Assembly (NCBI GenBank): GCA_013398295.1
Contig: VZSF01010138.1
Coordinates: 1,319,564-1,383,563 of the forward strand
DNA length: 64,000 bases
Reading direction: 5' to 3'
Origin: Chionis minor
Lineage: Eukaryota > Chordata > Aves > Charadriiformes > Chionididae
The translations under genes and the position numbers were made by a program. Below are positions 24,001 to 37,300 of the stretch, piece after piece. Numbering within the stretch: position 1 is the first letter of the stretch; the number at the start of each line of letters is the position of its first letter. The notes under the pieces are model-generated. The model was not told the origin of the DNA and ran no database searches. It saw nothing but the letters and a program-made list of their open reading frames with translations.

Positions 24001-27000
24001 ATGCAGATTTATTCATGTACTGAAAGCTTTGCATTGTGGGAAATTTTCCTATTGTTTAGCAAAAAGCAACAGCAGGATTTTGAAATGGGCTAACTTCATC
24101 CCCACTGGAGCAAGCAGAACTCCCACAAAAATGAAAGGAACAGCACTGGGACAGCATGTATCACAGCTTTATATTCCAACCTAAAATACTCTTCTCTATT
24201 TTCCACTTGCTTGGTATCTTGTGTTGTCATTTACAGCAATGCAAACAGAGTGCAATGTAGGTATAAAGTAACATTAGGTCAGATTTTTCCACTCATTTCT
24301 ATTAGCTGTAGCAGCTGGCAGACTATTTATATTGGCTTTACATAGCATAAATGAGTGTGTTTGTGCAATAGAAACTGTAGAGATGCTGCCATTATGCTTT
24401 TATTTTGTCTTCAAAAAAGTCTTATCTTTCTTCTCAATATCATCCTGGTAGGCTGAATTTCCCACTTCCTATGCTTTGCTATAGAAAGGATACATGTAAT
24501 GGCTCCTATTCTCTGCTGGTGTAAAACGAAGTTATTGACTGTGCATCCCACACTCAATACTGGTAACATTCAGAGAGAGTTAATCTTCATCTCTCATGAC
24601 ATCCCACCACCTCCACTGCATTTAGTGGATCCATAAGAATCATAACCTGGTTCTGTTCTTGGAACTAGCTTCCTTACGGCCTCAGGCATTTAGTATTTCT
24701 ACAGTTGCGATGTTTCTACATTCCAGATACTTAGTACGTATTTAAAAGATAATGAGGCAAAACGGTTGCCTGCAATGCGTTATCCCTCAGTCTCATGGCC
24801 CACCCATCAGCTTGCTATGAGCTTGATCAGTTCTTTAAGAATGATGAATAGTGTTAAAATTTGCCATATTCCTTTCTGCCAGATGCTCTGAAAAGCCTGT
24901 TAAAAGTCTATAAAACAAGCAAACCAAGTTCAGTTACGCTCTGCACTTTTCCGGCACTGCTGGTAGCACAAAAATTGATTGATTGTGCTTTGTGCTGGTC
25001 TAAATCTAGCCTGTTCACCTGCAAAATGCTGCTCTCTTGTACTTTTTTGTTGTTCTCAGCAACATCCTGGTGAATGTTTTTCCTGGTACAGGGATTTCTC
25101 TGTAATTCTAGCACTTGCTTGACTTTTTTCTCGTCCGTGCACTAATCTCATTAAAAGATTCGCTCCTTGCCTTAGTGGCATGTCCCCCAGCTGCTGACCA
25201 GAATCCTGCTGCTCCTCTGTCACTTCCCCGCAGAAAACTGAAACATGTCACCTCCTCCACAGCACAGAGTTGTACATGTAGAAAAGACGGGTTTTTGACA
25301 GCTCCCTCAATATTTACTGGGAACTCTTGCTGGCTGCATCAATGTATAGCATTCCAGGCAACAATGTCAGGGGATGCAAGTGGATAGCTTAGAGCAGAAG
25401 TACAGCCTAATCTTGGTAAAGTCTTGCTGTGGTCGTTGGTAGAAAAATGAGGCAGCTGCAGTTATTTTTTGGCAGGAGGAATAGAAAGCATGCATTTGTC
25501 TCCGTTATAATTACTACAAGAAGAAAGGCTTGTAGTCAAGTTGAAAACTTTGAGGGCAAACGACTTTCAGGAAATATGTCATATAAAAACATCAAACCCC
25601 AAAATGGTTTGGTCTAATGTGAACTAAATGGGAAAGCAAAGCATGCCATGGATGCGTAGACATTAAGGAGACAAAACTTTTATGTTGCTGCTGAAAGACG
25701 GTGAACATTCAAGAGACCCGGAGCAAAAGTGGAGGAGAGATTATAGCACAGCGGAGGGTGCTAATCACCAGCCAAAATGAGAAGCCAAAGTGAGGGAGAA
25801 TAAACTAACTTCTGATGAACAGAGAGGAGTGGAAGCTGGCAGATACGGAAAGAAGGAATTCAGTAGGTTAATCATAGACAGTCAAAGTAAAGAGAGAGGA
25901 AAGGATGGAATAAGGGTAAGAAACATAACAGAGTAGAGGAAGACACAAAAAAAAATGTAATGCAGGTGTCACTTTAGTCTGTATGAGAGCTAGTGGGGGT
26001 GTTCAGATTGAAGCTGGTGATGGTACAAATGTGCAGGTGGACAGGTGAGTCTCAGTAAGCAAAGCTGCAGGTTTGGAGACAGAAACGATATTCTGAAGAG
26101 CTTGCAAGGGCCTGAACAATCCTGGAGAAGAAGAGGAGAGGAGTGTCTCAGGTGCAAGAGACTAAATTTCAAAATTTAAAAGATAATAAACAGACTTTGG
26201 AAAAGAGAAAGGGTGCTGGAGAAAACAAAGAGCCACAGAGCTTCTGCAAACAGACAGTGAGCATATGGTGAAGGCGTAAACAAGCTATTGAGCAAGATTA
26301 ACCAACACGAGCGAGTATCGCTTCCAAGAGACATGCCACGTTCCTTGGAGTAGAAAAACCCCAGAGGTGTTTTGTGTGTCTGGGAAAAGGTCTCGCATAT
26401 GCCTGGCTCTACAACTAGTCATCCAGCTAAATAGCCAGCTCCTTCCCCGAGAGCTGTTCCCGTTGTAGAGTGAAAGGCAGTTTTGCACCTCCCTGCTCCC
26501 CGTTTCGGCCTGTGAACTGCTGCAGGCAGCTCCAGTACAGCTGCTGGTGGATGAATTGGGACCTTCACCTCTGTTACCACAGCCAAACCCATTTCTCTTC
26601 GCACTCCTGCTGCTGCAGGCTGCTGGTTACCGTTGTTTTTTCATAGCCTCTTCCCAGGTGGTGAGCAAGCTGCTGGTGGTGACAAGGAGAGCACTTCTTG
26701 AGGGGAAATGCTAATGGTTCCATGAGCAAAGCACATCTACTGTGGAAAAGGTGCCTTTGGTTTAGGGACAGGATTGATAGCTGGCCTCAGTCAGAGCACT
26801 TAACTAATCGTTAATGGGGCATCTGGCCAGCCTGCGTAGAGTCCCTCCAAGGCTGTGAATGAAAGTAAAACAAATGCCTTACAAACAAGTGAAAGGCAAC
26901 AGCCAATGATCAAAATACCAAACAAGCAACACTGTGGACAGTAAGCTCTGTCATTCACAGCCCTCACAAAATGGTGCCTGCGCACACCTCTAACAGTGCC

Positions 27001-30000
27001 AGGGTTGCCCCCGCTTTCAATAGTCCGTGGAGAATTCCTCTTTCCACTAAGGGTGTGTTAGGGCACTGGTTCATTTCCCTTCTGTAGCCTGAGTGAGCCC
27101 AAAGGATGGTGAAATGTTTTCCAAGGGGGTCAGCAGCTTTCTGAAGATAGGAGGCAAAATGCTGCAACTTCAGCATGTGCTTTAATAAACAATAGAAGAC
27201 CATTATGTTACTTGTGATGGTATGTGGATCTCATTCGCTCCTTCAAATATATTTGGTCATCAGTTGAAAAAGTAAAATTTCAACAGCAAAGTTCAGTCAA
27301 CCTTCCCTCTGCCTTCCTTGGTCTCTGTCATTTGCACAAAAATTCAAAACCCATAAAATTTTAAATTATTTTGGTTGTGTAAATCTGGTTGTATTTCTCT
27401 ACTCTTATTCCCATTAGCTTTCCTGAGAATTCAGAACTTTTCAAGCAGCTACACACAGCAGTGACTAGGGATATATTAATGATATTAGTTAAGCAGAGAC
27501 TTGACTTCTGTCAAGAGCAATTCATACTTAAGCCTCTGGCAAAATTTCTGCTTGAAATGGGCAATGCTCTTAAAGACCAAGGTTCAAGGTCAAAAGTACT
27601 TCTGCTTTTTGCCTGGTCTCACTCTTCCAATGGTTTTGTCCTGCTGGTAGATGGGAGGATGAGAGAAGTTACATGAGTTCTTCAGGGCTCCCCTGAGGTA
27701 GCAATTCAGTGGACAGGGCCTCTGAGGGCTTTGCAAGGTGCTTTGTTCCCTGTGGTCCCAGGTCACCCTTCTAAGGCTGGTTTTATGGGATAGCCTTATC
27801 CCAGATACCCATTGAGACTCGGTTATTTTTTAGTTAAACAAGGGTATTTCCGTCCTTTTGTAAGGGAGTTTCTGTCTGCGTCTGAAGTTGAGCTTAACGT
27901 GTAATGTTAAAAATCATAATAATAAGTATACTTATTACATAGAGACAATAATAAATACATAATTATACATATAATATAGAGATAAAAGAAAAAATAACAA
28001 TAATAAGTAGTGATAACATTGCTGTTCCCCTCTCAGACACTCCAGTCACCACTGAGCTGCATTTTGCTCCCAAAAAATCGAGCTAGCTCTTCATCTCTCA
28101 ACAATGGGTACTTGCTGACAGATAAAAGATGATTTTGGTTTTATCTAGATACTGTGAGGTGTACAGCATAGAAAAGAAATCAGAGATTGATGTCTGAACA
28201 AAGACTTTATAAAAAGAAGAAAAGCAGGACAATTATCCAGGATAAGTATGTCGCACACCCATTCTGAAGCAGAGAGATGTAAGCACATCATAAAAGACCC
28301 ATCTAATCAGAACTTCAGACTCTCAATTTGGGTGGTTGCTAAAATGACCTTGAATATGAATCAAATGGATAAAGGAGTGGATCATTGGTGCTTGTGATGA
28401 GAGACTGGTGTTGCAGAAAGCCTCCATCTAGATCAAAATGACATTATGATTTGTGCTCTCTTTCTGAATGTTTCCTCAGTAAATTTTGACTAAATACAGG
28501 AAAACAAACATTTCCAGCTGTCTCATGCAATGGACTTTTCCCCTTGCCTGTGAAGGCATCAGAACTATTTGCAGCACAGCTTTTTTCTAGGCATCGGTTG
28601 GGGGAGGGTGGTTTCTTTACCTGTTTTTGTGGATAAGGAGTCCTGAGCAGGGAGGGATTGCACTGCTTTTCTCAGCACTCGGATATGAAGTTAGTGCCTA
28701 ATCATGCTTAGCAAATTTGATTCTCCTCAGTGGTCAGTCTCCTGCTAATTCATGAAGACCTATTCTATCACTAATTTTAGACCATTTTACATTCACATTT
28801 AAAGATAAAATTTAAAATGGTTATCAGCTAATAAAAGACATTTCTAGTATCACAGGAAGATATCTATCAAATAAAATGCTAGACAATTGCCACTTGTAGA
28901 TTAATTTTTTTTATATATAGCTGACATCAAGTTCTGGGCATGTTCATATCTTATATCTCTGTTTTTGACTTAGCCCAGATGATCAGATAGACCATGCTGG
29001 AAAGCTGGAGGTTGGATATGAATGCTTTGGAGGAATGTTAAAACTGATATTCTGCTTCCAGCCTTAATCAATGTCCTCAAAGATTCAGCAGATAGTACAA
29101 AACTAGCGTTTGTATCTGCATCTTTCAGGAGCCTGTCCCAGTTCTGGCCTCTCTCTGCTGTGAGCATCCTTAAAAGATACATCAAACAGCACAACATGAG
29201 TTCAAACAACTTTGCTTGTAACCGCAAGGAATCTGAAATGTACTGATGAAAGATTTATTGATGTCGTGCAAGGCAGAGTGTCCTCATGTTAGCAGAGACA
29301 GTTTGAATCACTGAGTGAGCAGGTCGTCAAAGAGAAATCAGCATGATAATTGGAACAGCATTCCTAACCTAATTGCAATGGAGGTTAGGTCATCCTCTGA
29401 GTAGGGCCTTGGATAATGACAACCACACAAAAAAAGCAGTAGTAATCTAGAGCTAGGCCACACCTCCCGTTCCGCTGTTGCAGTGGATTAGGATGTGTGA
29501 CTCAGGCTGAGACAGACGTTGGTACCTCCCTTGGATTTTCAGCTGCAGTGACTCCAGTGGACTCCAGCCAAGATGTGCTGACAAAACAATTTTCCCTGGG
29601 GAGAGACAAGCCTTATTGTTTGTGTTTGTGGAGATGCTGGTATAAGAACATTGAAAATTATAACTCAGAAAATGTATTTTAATACTTTTCTAGTGTGCAT
29701 AAAAACACAGGTGTCCTAGAGATACTTTCTAAGCCTTGATCATGCTGTCCTTTCTGACACTGGAGAATATTTACGGGGTGGGGAGGTGGGGATCCCCACT
29801 AAAAATAATAACAGCCGCATTCAGAACAGTCCACTGCTTCTGGGGCCCTTGGAAATATTTGGGATTTGACCCATCACTACAGAATTTCTAAATGATTATA
29901 AAGGCCCAACCATTCAACTGGTGATTTTAGCATCTCTTTAATAGATGGACTTCATTCCAGTTAACAGGCTGAGATTCAATTCTGCTCCTATTTCTATCTG

Positions 30001-30882
30001 AAATGCAAGTTAGAGGTGTTGCCTGACATTTGTCAGAGTCAAATACTTTGAAGTGTCTAACAATAATTTCTTTTGGCTAAAACTGTTCTGACCTTGTACC
30101 TCAGTTTTTGAGGCCATTTTTTCTAAGTCCTTCAAGTTTTGTTCATTGTGTTTTGATTACAGTGACTAACTCATGTACTGTGACTATCCCACCATTCCCA
30201 GGCATCATTGGCTTCCTTCCCTTTATTCAATAGGCATAAGTCACTTCCATGACCTAGCATCTGACCATTTTCTGCCTGATATTGCCTCCATTCTGATTTA
30301 TTATTACATTTTCAAGAACATAGCTTCTCACTGTCTCCCAAGTGTCTCACTTTCTCCTGGATTCTCCTGGGTTTCTCCTCCCATGTTGGAGGACCGTTGT
30401 TGTTGACAACTGGGTTTATTGAGGAGCTGGTGTCAAAGTAATTTTGTTGGACTTCAAAATTTATTCCAAAACTCTTGTGTCTCACAATGGCCAAAACAGA
30501 TGATATCGGGCCATTGATGGACTGATTTTACTATTTTTGAAGCTGACCTTACATGCATTTTCTTTGTGTTTACTACACTGAATTCTGACAGGCCAATATT
30601 CAGACACTTCTGCCTGCAAGTATTAGCCATTGAAAATGCTTCATTTGTTTGTACAGTGTGGGCCTTTGGGTTTGAATGTAAGCTTCAACCGATATTGTCT
30701 CTGGAACTAGAGTGCCATCAGGCTATAAATGAAAGCTCATCACATGCTGACATTCAGCCCTCTCTGAAAGTCAGATTGGCATGGTAACACAGCAGGTGTT
30801 CTAGTTTTTGATTCAAAGAGAAACACAACAGCAAAAATTAAAAACTTGTATATAAGAAATTAACAACAAGAACAAAAAGCAG
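21028..30882. other. Long unique non-coding stretch
   Basis: No gene or known repeat could be supported over nearly 10 kb. Features seen are an A/T-rich block at 27900-28015 with an 18-bp palindrome, a G9 run near 23131-23139 and a G-rich spot at 29775-29791 (three G4 runs plus a GG). Open frames stay under 96 codons and lack recognised motifs. Confidence 0.5.
27920..27937. repeat. Perfect 18-bp palindrome
   Basis: TAATAAGTATACTTATTA is identical to its own reverse complement with no spacer. It lies in an A/T-rich block (27900-28015) rich in ATA and TAA units, where palindromes are more likely by chance. Confidence 0.75.
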
Positions 30883-30910
30883 CAGCACCCATAAATTTTT
30901 ATGGGTGCTG
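30883..30910. repeat. Inverted repeat, 13-bp perfect arms, 2-nt loop
   Basis: CAGCACCCATAAA (30883-30895), spacer TT, then TTTATGGGTGCTG (30898-30910), its exact reverse complement. This is the longest perfect hairpin I found in the window, and its outer half is GC-containing rather than plain AT. The loop is too short for a normal microRNA precursor. It could be the relic of a foldback element or a cruciform-prone site; no function is known. Confidence 0.85.
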
Positions 30911-32946
30911 TTTGGTATAACCCCACTTTAACAAAAAGGAGTAATTTCCTCAGTTATTATTTTTACAAGACAGAAAAATGGACACAAAAATTCTCGGTGA
31001 TGAATATTTACTGAAGGATGTTGCAGACACTCACTCTCCAGAGTCAGTCTCCCACTCTATTACTCAAATATGTTCTGTTTATGGTGAAAGAAATACACAA
31101 TAAATAGATTGCTTCTTACACTGAACAGAGATAAATAAATTCATCCTTCATCACTGATAGCATACAGAGTTGGATGGCCAGCTCAAAGATCCTCCACCCA
31201 GACGCTATGGATAATGATGGTCCACACAAGTGTCCCACAACCTTACTCTAGAAAGACTATTGCTAGGCTGTTGCCAACAAGGCTGAGACAGGTCGTGATA
31301 TAAAGACTTTGCGAGGTCCTTGTTTAATGCCTTGTTTAACACCTTGTTCTTGCATTTATCCAGATTTGCATCTGGGTACCTTGTAGTCCATCCAACTGGC
31401 GATCCAGATACTTGCATGTATAGGTGTGCCAATCCATGGATAAAACAATGGATGGATGAAGTGGCTGGAGAGTGGCTACGCAGAGGCATACAACACGGTG
31501 GGGTATGAGTGCACTTGTATCTATTTGCTGTAATGGGGAAGACTGCACCTAATGGATGTGCCCGCTATCTGGGGAAACACTAATTAAGTTCAATGATCCT
31601 TTTTGGGCCTTAGCTTTCTTGCTTAGACTGTCCCCATATGGGATATTATAATGACTACCAACAGCTCGCTCTAATAAACGTGGGCTTAGATGCAACCACA
31701 GTTGCTGTAAATCCCACTCAGTGATGCTTGCTTTCAGTGGTTGCTTTATTCTCCATTTCACTTCGTTTGTAGAAGCCAGTTTATTTGCCTGCCTTAACGC
31801 GTCTGAGTCTTGGACAGTGAACTTCTCTGGGAAGTTCCGCATTATTTGCTTCTTGAGTAAGGTTTTCCAAGAGCCTTGGGAATTTTGACTTAACAGTGTT
31901 CCTTTTCAAGGTAATGGTTAAACATTTGTCTGGTTTCTAACATTTTTCTCCATCATTAACAGAGATATGTGTAGAAAATCCTGCATATCACAGCCTCTAA
32001 ACAGTATTATATCTAGACTTACTGATGTTGAAACCAAAGGGAAGTTGGCTAAAAAACATCTGGGCTGTGATGACTAATACAATAGGCAGTCAGACCCTGT
32101 TGAGAGAATCTGAATTGCCCTCACAACACAAAGCAAATAATAATTCCTAACGAATTCCATAAAAGATGAAAGTTCCATTCCATACAGAAAGCAAAACTGT
32201 TGGAAATCAACAGTGGTGGGTTTGGGCTTTTTTGACTCCACGTCTGGGACTTTTCTGTCTCCTTTTTGTCTTCCAGTCTATGTGAAAGATTTGTCAATAG
32301 CACGTTGATTATGGAGAAAAAGTTGTTTCACCCTTTTCATGCTGACGTCCTCCTAATGATCCCCTCCACACTTTCCTCCAAACTTTCTTCCCATTGTGAA
32401 ACTGTGTAAGATCAGTCACAAACAGGGCTGATGGCAGGGAGAATATTTAGCCCGTTCTACTACATCTTGTGGTGCTGGGTTAACTAGTCAAGGAGTAGGA
32501 CTTCTCCCAGTGGCACTCAGATGGTATCCAAGATGGAGTGATTTATAAAGCTGGTGAAACTCCTCAGTCAATGTCTTAGGGTGAGAATATCCATCATTCA
32601 GAAGATGCATGAAATATTAAGTCCTGAATTCTTGCAGACTTTAAAGACTCAAAAATATACAGAAGTTAGTGCTGTAGATTAATTCTTGCTCTATGAGCAA
32701 GATTCACAATATGATATGCTGTTTTCTCAGATTCTTCCTCTAGGGCCAATTGCATACAACAACATTCTTCTTCCTGTCCTAAATTGTTACTGCATCTGCT
32801 CTGAACAATTAAAACAGCCATTATGTCCCTGCCCCTAGATATAGATGCATTTAATTAGTGGAGGGATAATGCTGCATATGGCCATTGTTTTGTAGGGTTC
32901 TTGATAACAAGATTGCTCAGTATTGATTATAAAGGTGGCTACATGA
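30911..32946. other. Non-coding sequence with an unrecognised minus-strand open frame
   Basis: Within this stretch 31552-31905 is open on the minus strand for 118 codons. After a TAG at 31549-31551 the same frame stays open to 31339. The composition (Lys, Leu, Trp, Arg) looks somewhat protein-like, but I recognise no family, and open frames of this length are expected by chance in 64 kb. I see nothing else supportable here. Confidence 0.35.
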
Positions 32947-33803
32947 ATCATAGAATCAGAGAATGGTTAGAGTTGGAAGGGACCTTAAAGATCATCGAGT
33001 TCTAACCCCCCTGCCATGGGCAGGGACACCTCTGACTAGAGCAGGTTGCTCAAAGCCCCATCCAGCCTGGCCTTAAACACTTCCAGGGATGGGGCATCCA
33101 CAACTTCCCTGGGTAACCTGTTCCAGTGCCTCACCACCCTCACAGTAAAGAACTTCTTCCTAATATCTAATCTAAATCTCCCCTCTTCCAATTTAAAACC
33201 ATTACCCCTTGTCCTATCACTAGACTCCCTGACAAAGAGTCCCTCTCCAGCTCTCCTGTAGGCTCCCTGCAGATACTGAAAGGCTGCTCTCAGGTCTCCC
33301 CGGAGCCTTCTCTTCTCCAGGCTGAACAGCCCCAGCTCTCTCAGCCTATCCCCATAGGAGAGGTGCTCCATCCCTCCAATCATCTTAGTGGCCCTTCGCT
33401 GGACCTGTTCCAACAGTTCGATGTCCTTTCTATGTTGAGGACTCCAGAGCTGGACACAGTACTCCAGGTGGGGTCTCACAAGCGCAGAGTAGAGGGGGAG
33501 AATCGCCTCCCGTGCCCTGCTGGCCACGCTTCTTTTGATGCAACCCAGGATACGGTTGGCTTTCTGGGCTGCCAGGGCGCACTGCCGGCTCATGTTGAGC
33601 TTCTCATCCATGAGCACTCCCAAGTCCTTCTCCTCAGGGCTGCTCTCCAGCCATTCTCTGCCCAGCCTGTATTTATGCCTGGGATTGCCACGTCCCAGGT
33701 GTAGGACTCTGCACTTGGCTTGGTTGAACTTCATGCCATTTGCATTAGCCCACCTCTCAAGCCTGTCCAGGTCCCTCTGGATGGCATCCCTTCCCTCCAG
33801 TGT
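32947..33803 (-). mobile_element. CR1 LINE, 5'-truncated, about 857 bp
   Basis: The 3' end is marked by ATCATAGAATCAGAGAATGG at 32947, the reverse complement of CR1 terminal repeats. The body covers the 3' UTR and the last third of ORF2. The 5' break lies near 33800, where coding similarity stops at CCCTCCAG. Insertion is on the minus strand, as for three of the other four CR1 pieces. The reading frame is fully open, so this is the best-preserved CR1 in the window. The element cannot move because the endonuclease and most of the reverse transcriptase are missing. Confidence 0.96.
33036..33800 (-). pseudogene. CR1 ORF2 (pol) C-terminal fragment, frame intact
   Basis: An uninterrupted frame of about 255 codons runs from the 5' truncation to a natural stop (TAG at 33036-33038). 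A methionine codon at 33734 is internal to the original protein (context [11 protein letters not shown]) and is not a true start. The fragment begins just before the [17 protein letters not shown] block of the CR1 reverse transcriptase. It continues through [50 protein letters not shown] and [15 protein letters not shown], and ends SNLL. The catalytic YADD-type motif lies upstream and is absent, as is the N-terminal endonuclease. It has no promoter and is not expected to be expressed. The lack of frameshifts suggests a younger insertion than the copies at 10.3 and 12.7 kb. Confidence 0.94.
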
Positions 33804-36800
33804 GAATAAATGAAGATTTATTATGCTGCAAAAGTGTTGGGGTAAAAACCCAAGTCCGCTGTTCCTCTAGCTGGGAACCAAGAGAAGTGTTGGATACCTC
33901 AGTAGCACCACTATTGGAGTAAATCATAGTGACAAAGTTTCAAAGATGTCAAAAGCAAAACTGTCTGTCATCATGCAACATCCATCCCTAACCTATGTGA
34001 AAAGGAAAAAAAACCCAGAAATTAGAATCTTTATCTTTATTGAGGAATAAAACTGGCTGATTCCCTTGGAAACCATGAGAACCAAGACATATCTGTAATC
34101 AAATCTGATTTCTGTGCTAGTTTCTGGCTGAGAAATCCTCCAAGAAAAACAGTTGGAAACAAATATCTAAAAATGAAGGATCCATAAAATATCCTTCTGG
34201 GATAATTCTGTAGCTGTCTATGCGAGTACACCAAGGGTGAATTTGTTTAGAGGTGTCCAGCAAGAAAGTAAAACACTCTAAGAATTATGAGTTATTGCTG
34301 CAGCTGGTGAAATGAAGGACACCGAACAGAAACTGAGACACCCCTTCCATTATTTTTGATTAAAATGGCACACTAAACTGCTTCCAGATCCCATATTGCT
34401 TTTTCTTTTTCGGAAAATAGGATAATGCCTATTATTCAAATTTCCTGTCTCATCCTGAGTGGTGTTTTGCTATTGAACCCTTTGGAATAATAATAGAAAA
34501 TGGACTAAAATAGAAAATAGAGAAAGTGGAATCCCGTAATAGCACTAACTAGCAATAACCTCTATAACCAGCCACCGTAGGCACTCAAACCTTTTTAATT
34601 GCTAACAAGAAGAAATAGCTTTGCCCTTATGAATCAGTAAGACACTCATGCAGGGTGTCTGCAGTAGGTTACTTCATGTACTCTGGAAGAGAAGGATGAG
34701 AGAGGAATGAAAATTGCAAGTAGATGGAAAATCTGTTGACTGGTTTTGAAATACAGCTGCCTGACCATCTTCTTTTTATTTAGACAAAACAGCTTGTAAC
34801 CAGAATTCCCATCACTGAGTCATTATTGTTGCCAGCTAGAGAACTGCTCACTGCAGATACACCTTCTGCACGTTGCATTTCAAACCCTTTTAGTGAAGGA
34901 GTGAAGGTTGAAGCGTTTGCTCTCTTGTTTGTTTGAGGGATTTTCTGAAAGATTTTTCTGCCAAAAAACCATCCAAATAACTCACCAAGGAAAAAAGCTC
35001 CAACCCTAAAATACCCCATGTATTCCACTATTTAACTTTTAGCTGTATAGAAAAATACAGCCTGTCAGGAGACACATCATCTGATGGAGAACAGCAATGG
35101 TGAACACATTTTAAAAGGGTCCATTAAACCTAGTAGGCAACATTAATTTTTTACCTACAGAAGGTGTGAGCTGGAGGTATTTGGGAGTTGGAGGAAAAAA
35201 ATGGGAATTGTTCAAAAGAAGCTGAATTTATATCAGTAGATATCTGTGCAATTCTAACTGAATGTTCTTAATAATTCTTGCATATTTTAAAAACTTAACC
35301 TTAGAGCTAATCTTGGCAGAGGTAGAGTTGACCCAATTCCAAATAAATTACAGGCAATTTGATTGACTAAAAATGACTGGCATAAGTTTTAGTTGTAAAC
35401 ATATTCATGTATTCATTTAATTAACTACGTGACTTTGAATGACTTCTATATTGTTATAGTGTATTATTATACTCACAGTAAATATTTAAATTTTCTGAAT
35501 GTATTCAGTGATGACAGAAGTGCTAAAATTTTCAATGTTGTTAGGCTGAAATGCTGTAAAAATATTGGCTAGACGAGGAAGTTTGGGCCCAATTCAGTGT
35601 CCACACTGGCTAGGGCCCAGTCATTCTCCAGTTAATGACTGGGCTAGTGGAAAAACGCAGTGTGCTGTTAAAATATTCTCTGCTACTTAATCTTTCCTAG
35701 TCAACAGCTTCTACAGATCATTAAGAAATAATCTGTACACTTTTAAAGTTGGATTTCCTAGAACAAAGGATCTCAAAGCTTGAAGCCTCTTCAATCTAAT
35801 ATAATTTTCCTATTTAAAAATAAATTAAAATAAATCTTACACACAGATTAGGTGATGAAAACAGGAACTTCTGCACCTATATGTGCACCTTTACACTTAG
35901 GTTGAAAATAGAAAGGCATTTCTAAAACATAGCATTTTTACATCATTGTACTTATTTTTCTCAGTCAACTCCTGAATTAATACTACACTAAATCCGAATT
36001 TGATGTATAGTCTAAAGACTGAAAGAGCTCGATAGTGTAGCAATTACTTAACTTGTCACTGATCAATTAATGCTCTCCAGAGCAATGGCACTGTGCCCTG
36101 ATGAATATAACACTGGGCAAGGTCATGGGAGAAATTTGGGTTATCTTTGCATCCACGTCAGTAACTTGCTGTGTATCAATTTCTCTCTCCTGTCCTGTTT
36201 ATATAAATGCAAGTATTTGCATATATAAACTTACACACATTTGAGAAAGGAAATATTTCTCAAGATTTGGTTGTATAGTGAGTGTTATCCCAAACACCTC
36301 ACCTTTGTTGGGGTCTTTAGCTGATATTATTCCAATTTAAGGACTGTGTCAGAGTTCTGCATTCCTGAAGCTGCCGCTCTTGGAAAGCAGACAAAGCTTT
36401 CTTTCCCAGCTTAATGAATTGAACTGTCTCTCAACCTTTTATATGATATATCATTGCTAGCGCTGTCTCCAAGACACTAATAAAGAGAAGACTCAATAGT
36501 ATTGGCATGATAAAGTGAAAACTATTAATAAAGAAAAGCAAGTCCATCATACTCATTAGACTTAAGTGTAAGGGAAAGAATATAGTGTGTGTGATGTGGC
36601 TGGGGAATTATATTACAAGGCCAATCAATTTCCTTGCAGAGTTTTGTTGTTGCTGTTGTTAGTGAGTAATTAATATAAATAATGCTGACTGTATTTAAAT
36701 ATTGAGGATACTAGGGAAAATAGTGTAGAAGATGGCAAGCAGATGGATCATTTAATTTATTCCCCAATTACAGCTGACATGTTGGGTATAGAAATCTGAG

Positions 36801-37300
36801 AGTCATCTATTATTTTTTATAGTCCGTTTTACAGCTGTGTTTATTGTTATAATAAATAAATACATTATCTCATTAGGCTGGTATTGTAAAAAGCTTGTAA
36901 AATAACAAACATCGTCCATCTTTCAGCACTTCCCCCCATGTTAGGATATTACAGCCAAAGAGGAAGGATTTATTTATACCTTATTAAGAACATGGTAGAT
37001 CTCACTTAGCTTGTAAAAGTACGGAGATATCCTGTGAAAACGACTCTCTCAAGTCAAGGTAAATAAATCTGATTCTTCTTAGTGGAGGTAATGGGGAGAG
37101 GCCTGCTGTATCTTTCCTCTGTTTGACAGAGGAGAAAATATACACTCTCCCCTGCTTTCCAGGCAGTAAATAGACATTGCAAATAAATGTCAGATTGGTT
37201 ATAAAGTTCATTGTATTTAAGTTTCGGACTATCCCAGAAAATGGCAATTTGATGGGTAAAAACAACTGACTGTTACAGTATTTAAAGTTCAGAAGCTCTC
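33804..37300. other. AT-rich unique non-coding sequence
   Basis: No gene or known repeat was recognised. A bulged hairpin lies at 35610-35647. The 36560-36900 part is rich in ATTA/TAAT cores and short CAGCTG-type words, a look common in conserved regulatory elements, but conservation cannot be judged from one sequence. Confidence 0.5.
35610..35647. repeat. Hairpin with 14 paired bases, 2-nt bulge and 8-nt loop
   Basis: The left arm CTAGGGCCCAGTCATT (35610-35625) pairs with AATGACTGGGCTAG (35634-35647) apart from two extra G residues at 35613-35615. The loop is CTCCAGTT. The stem contains a GGGCCC hexamer and is stable by inspection. It is shorter than a typical microRNA precursor. Confidence 0.7.
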
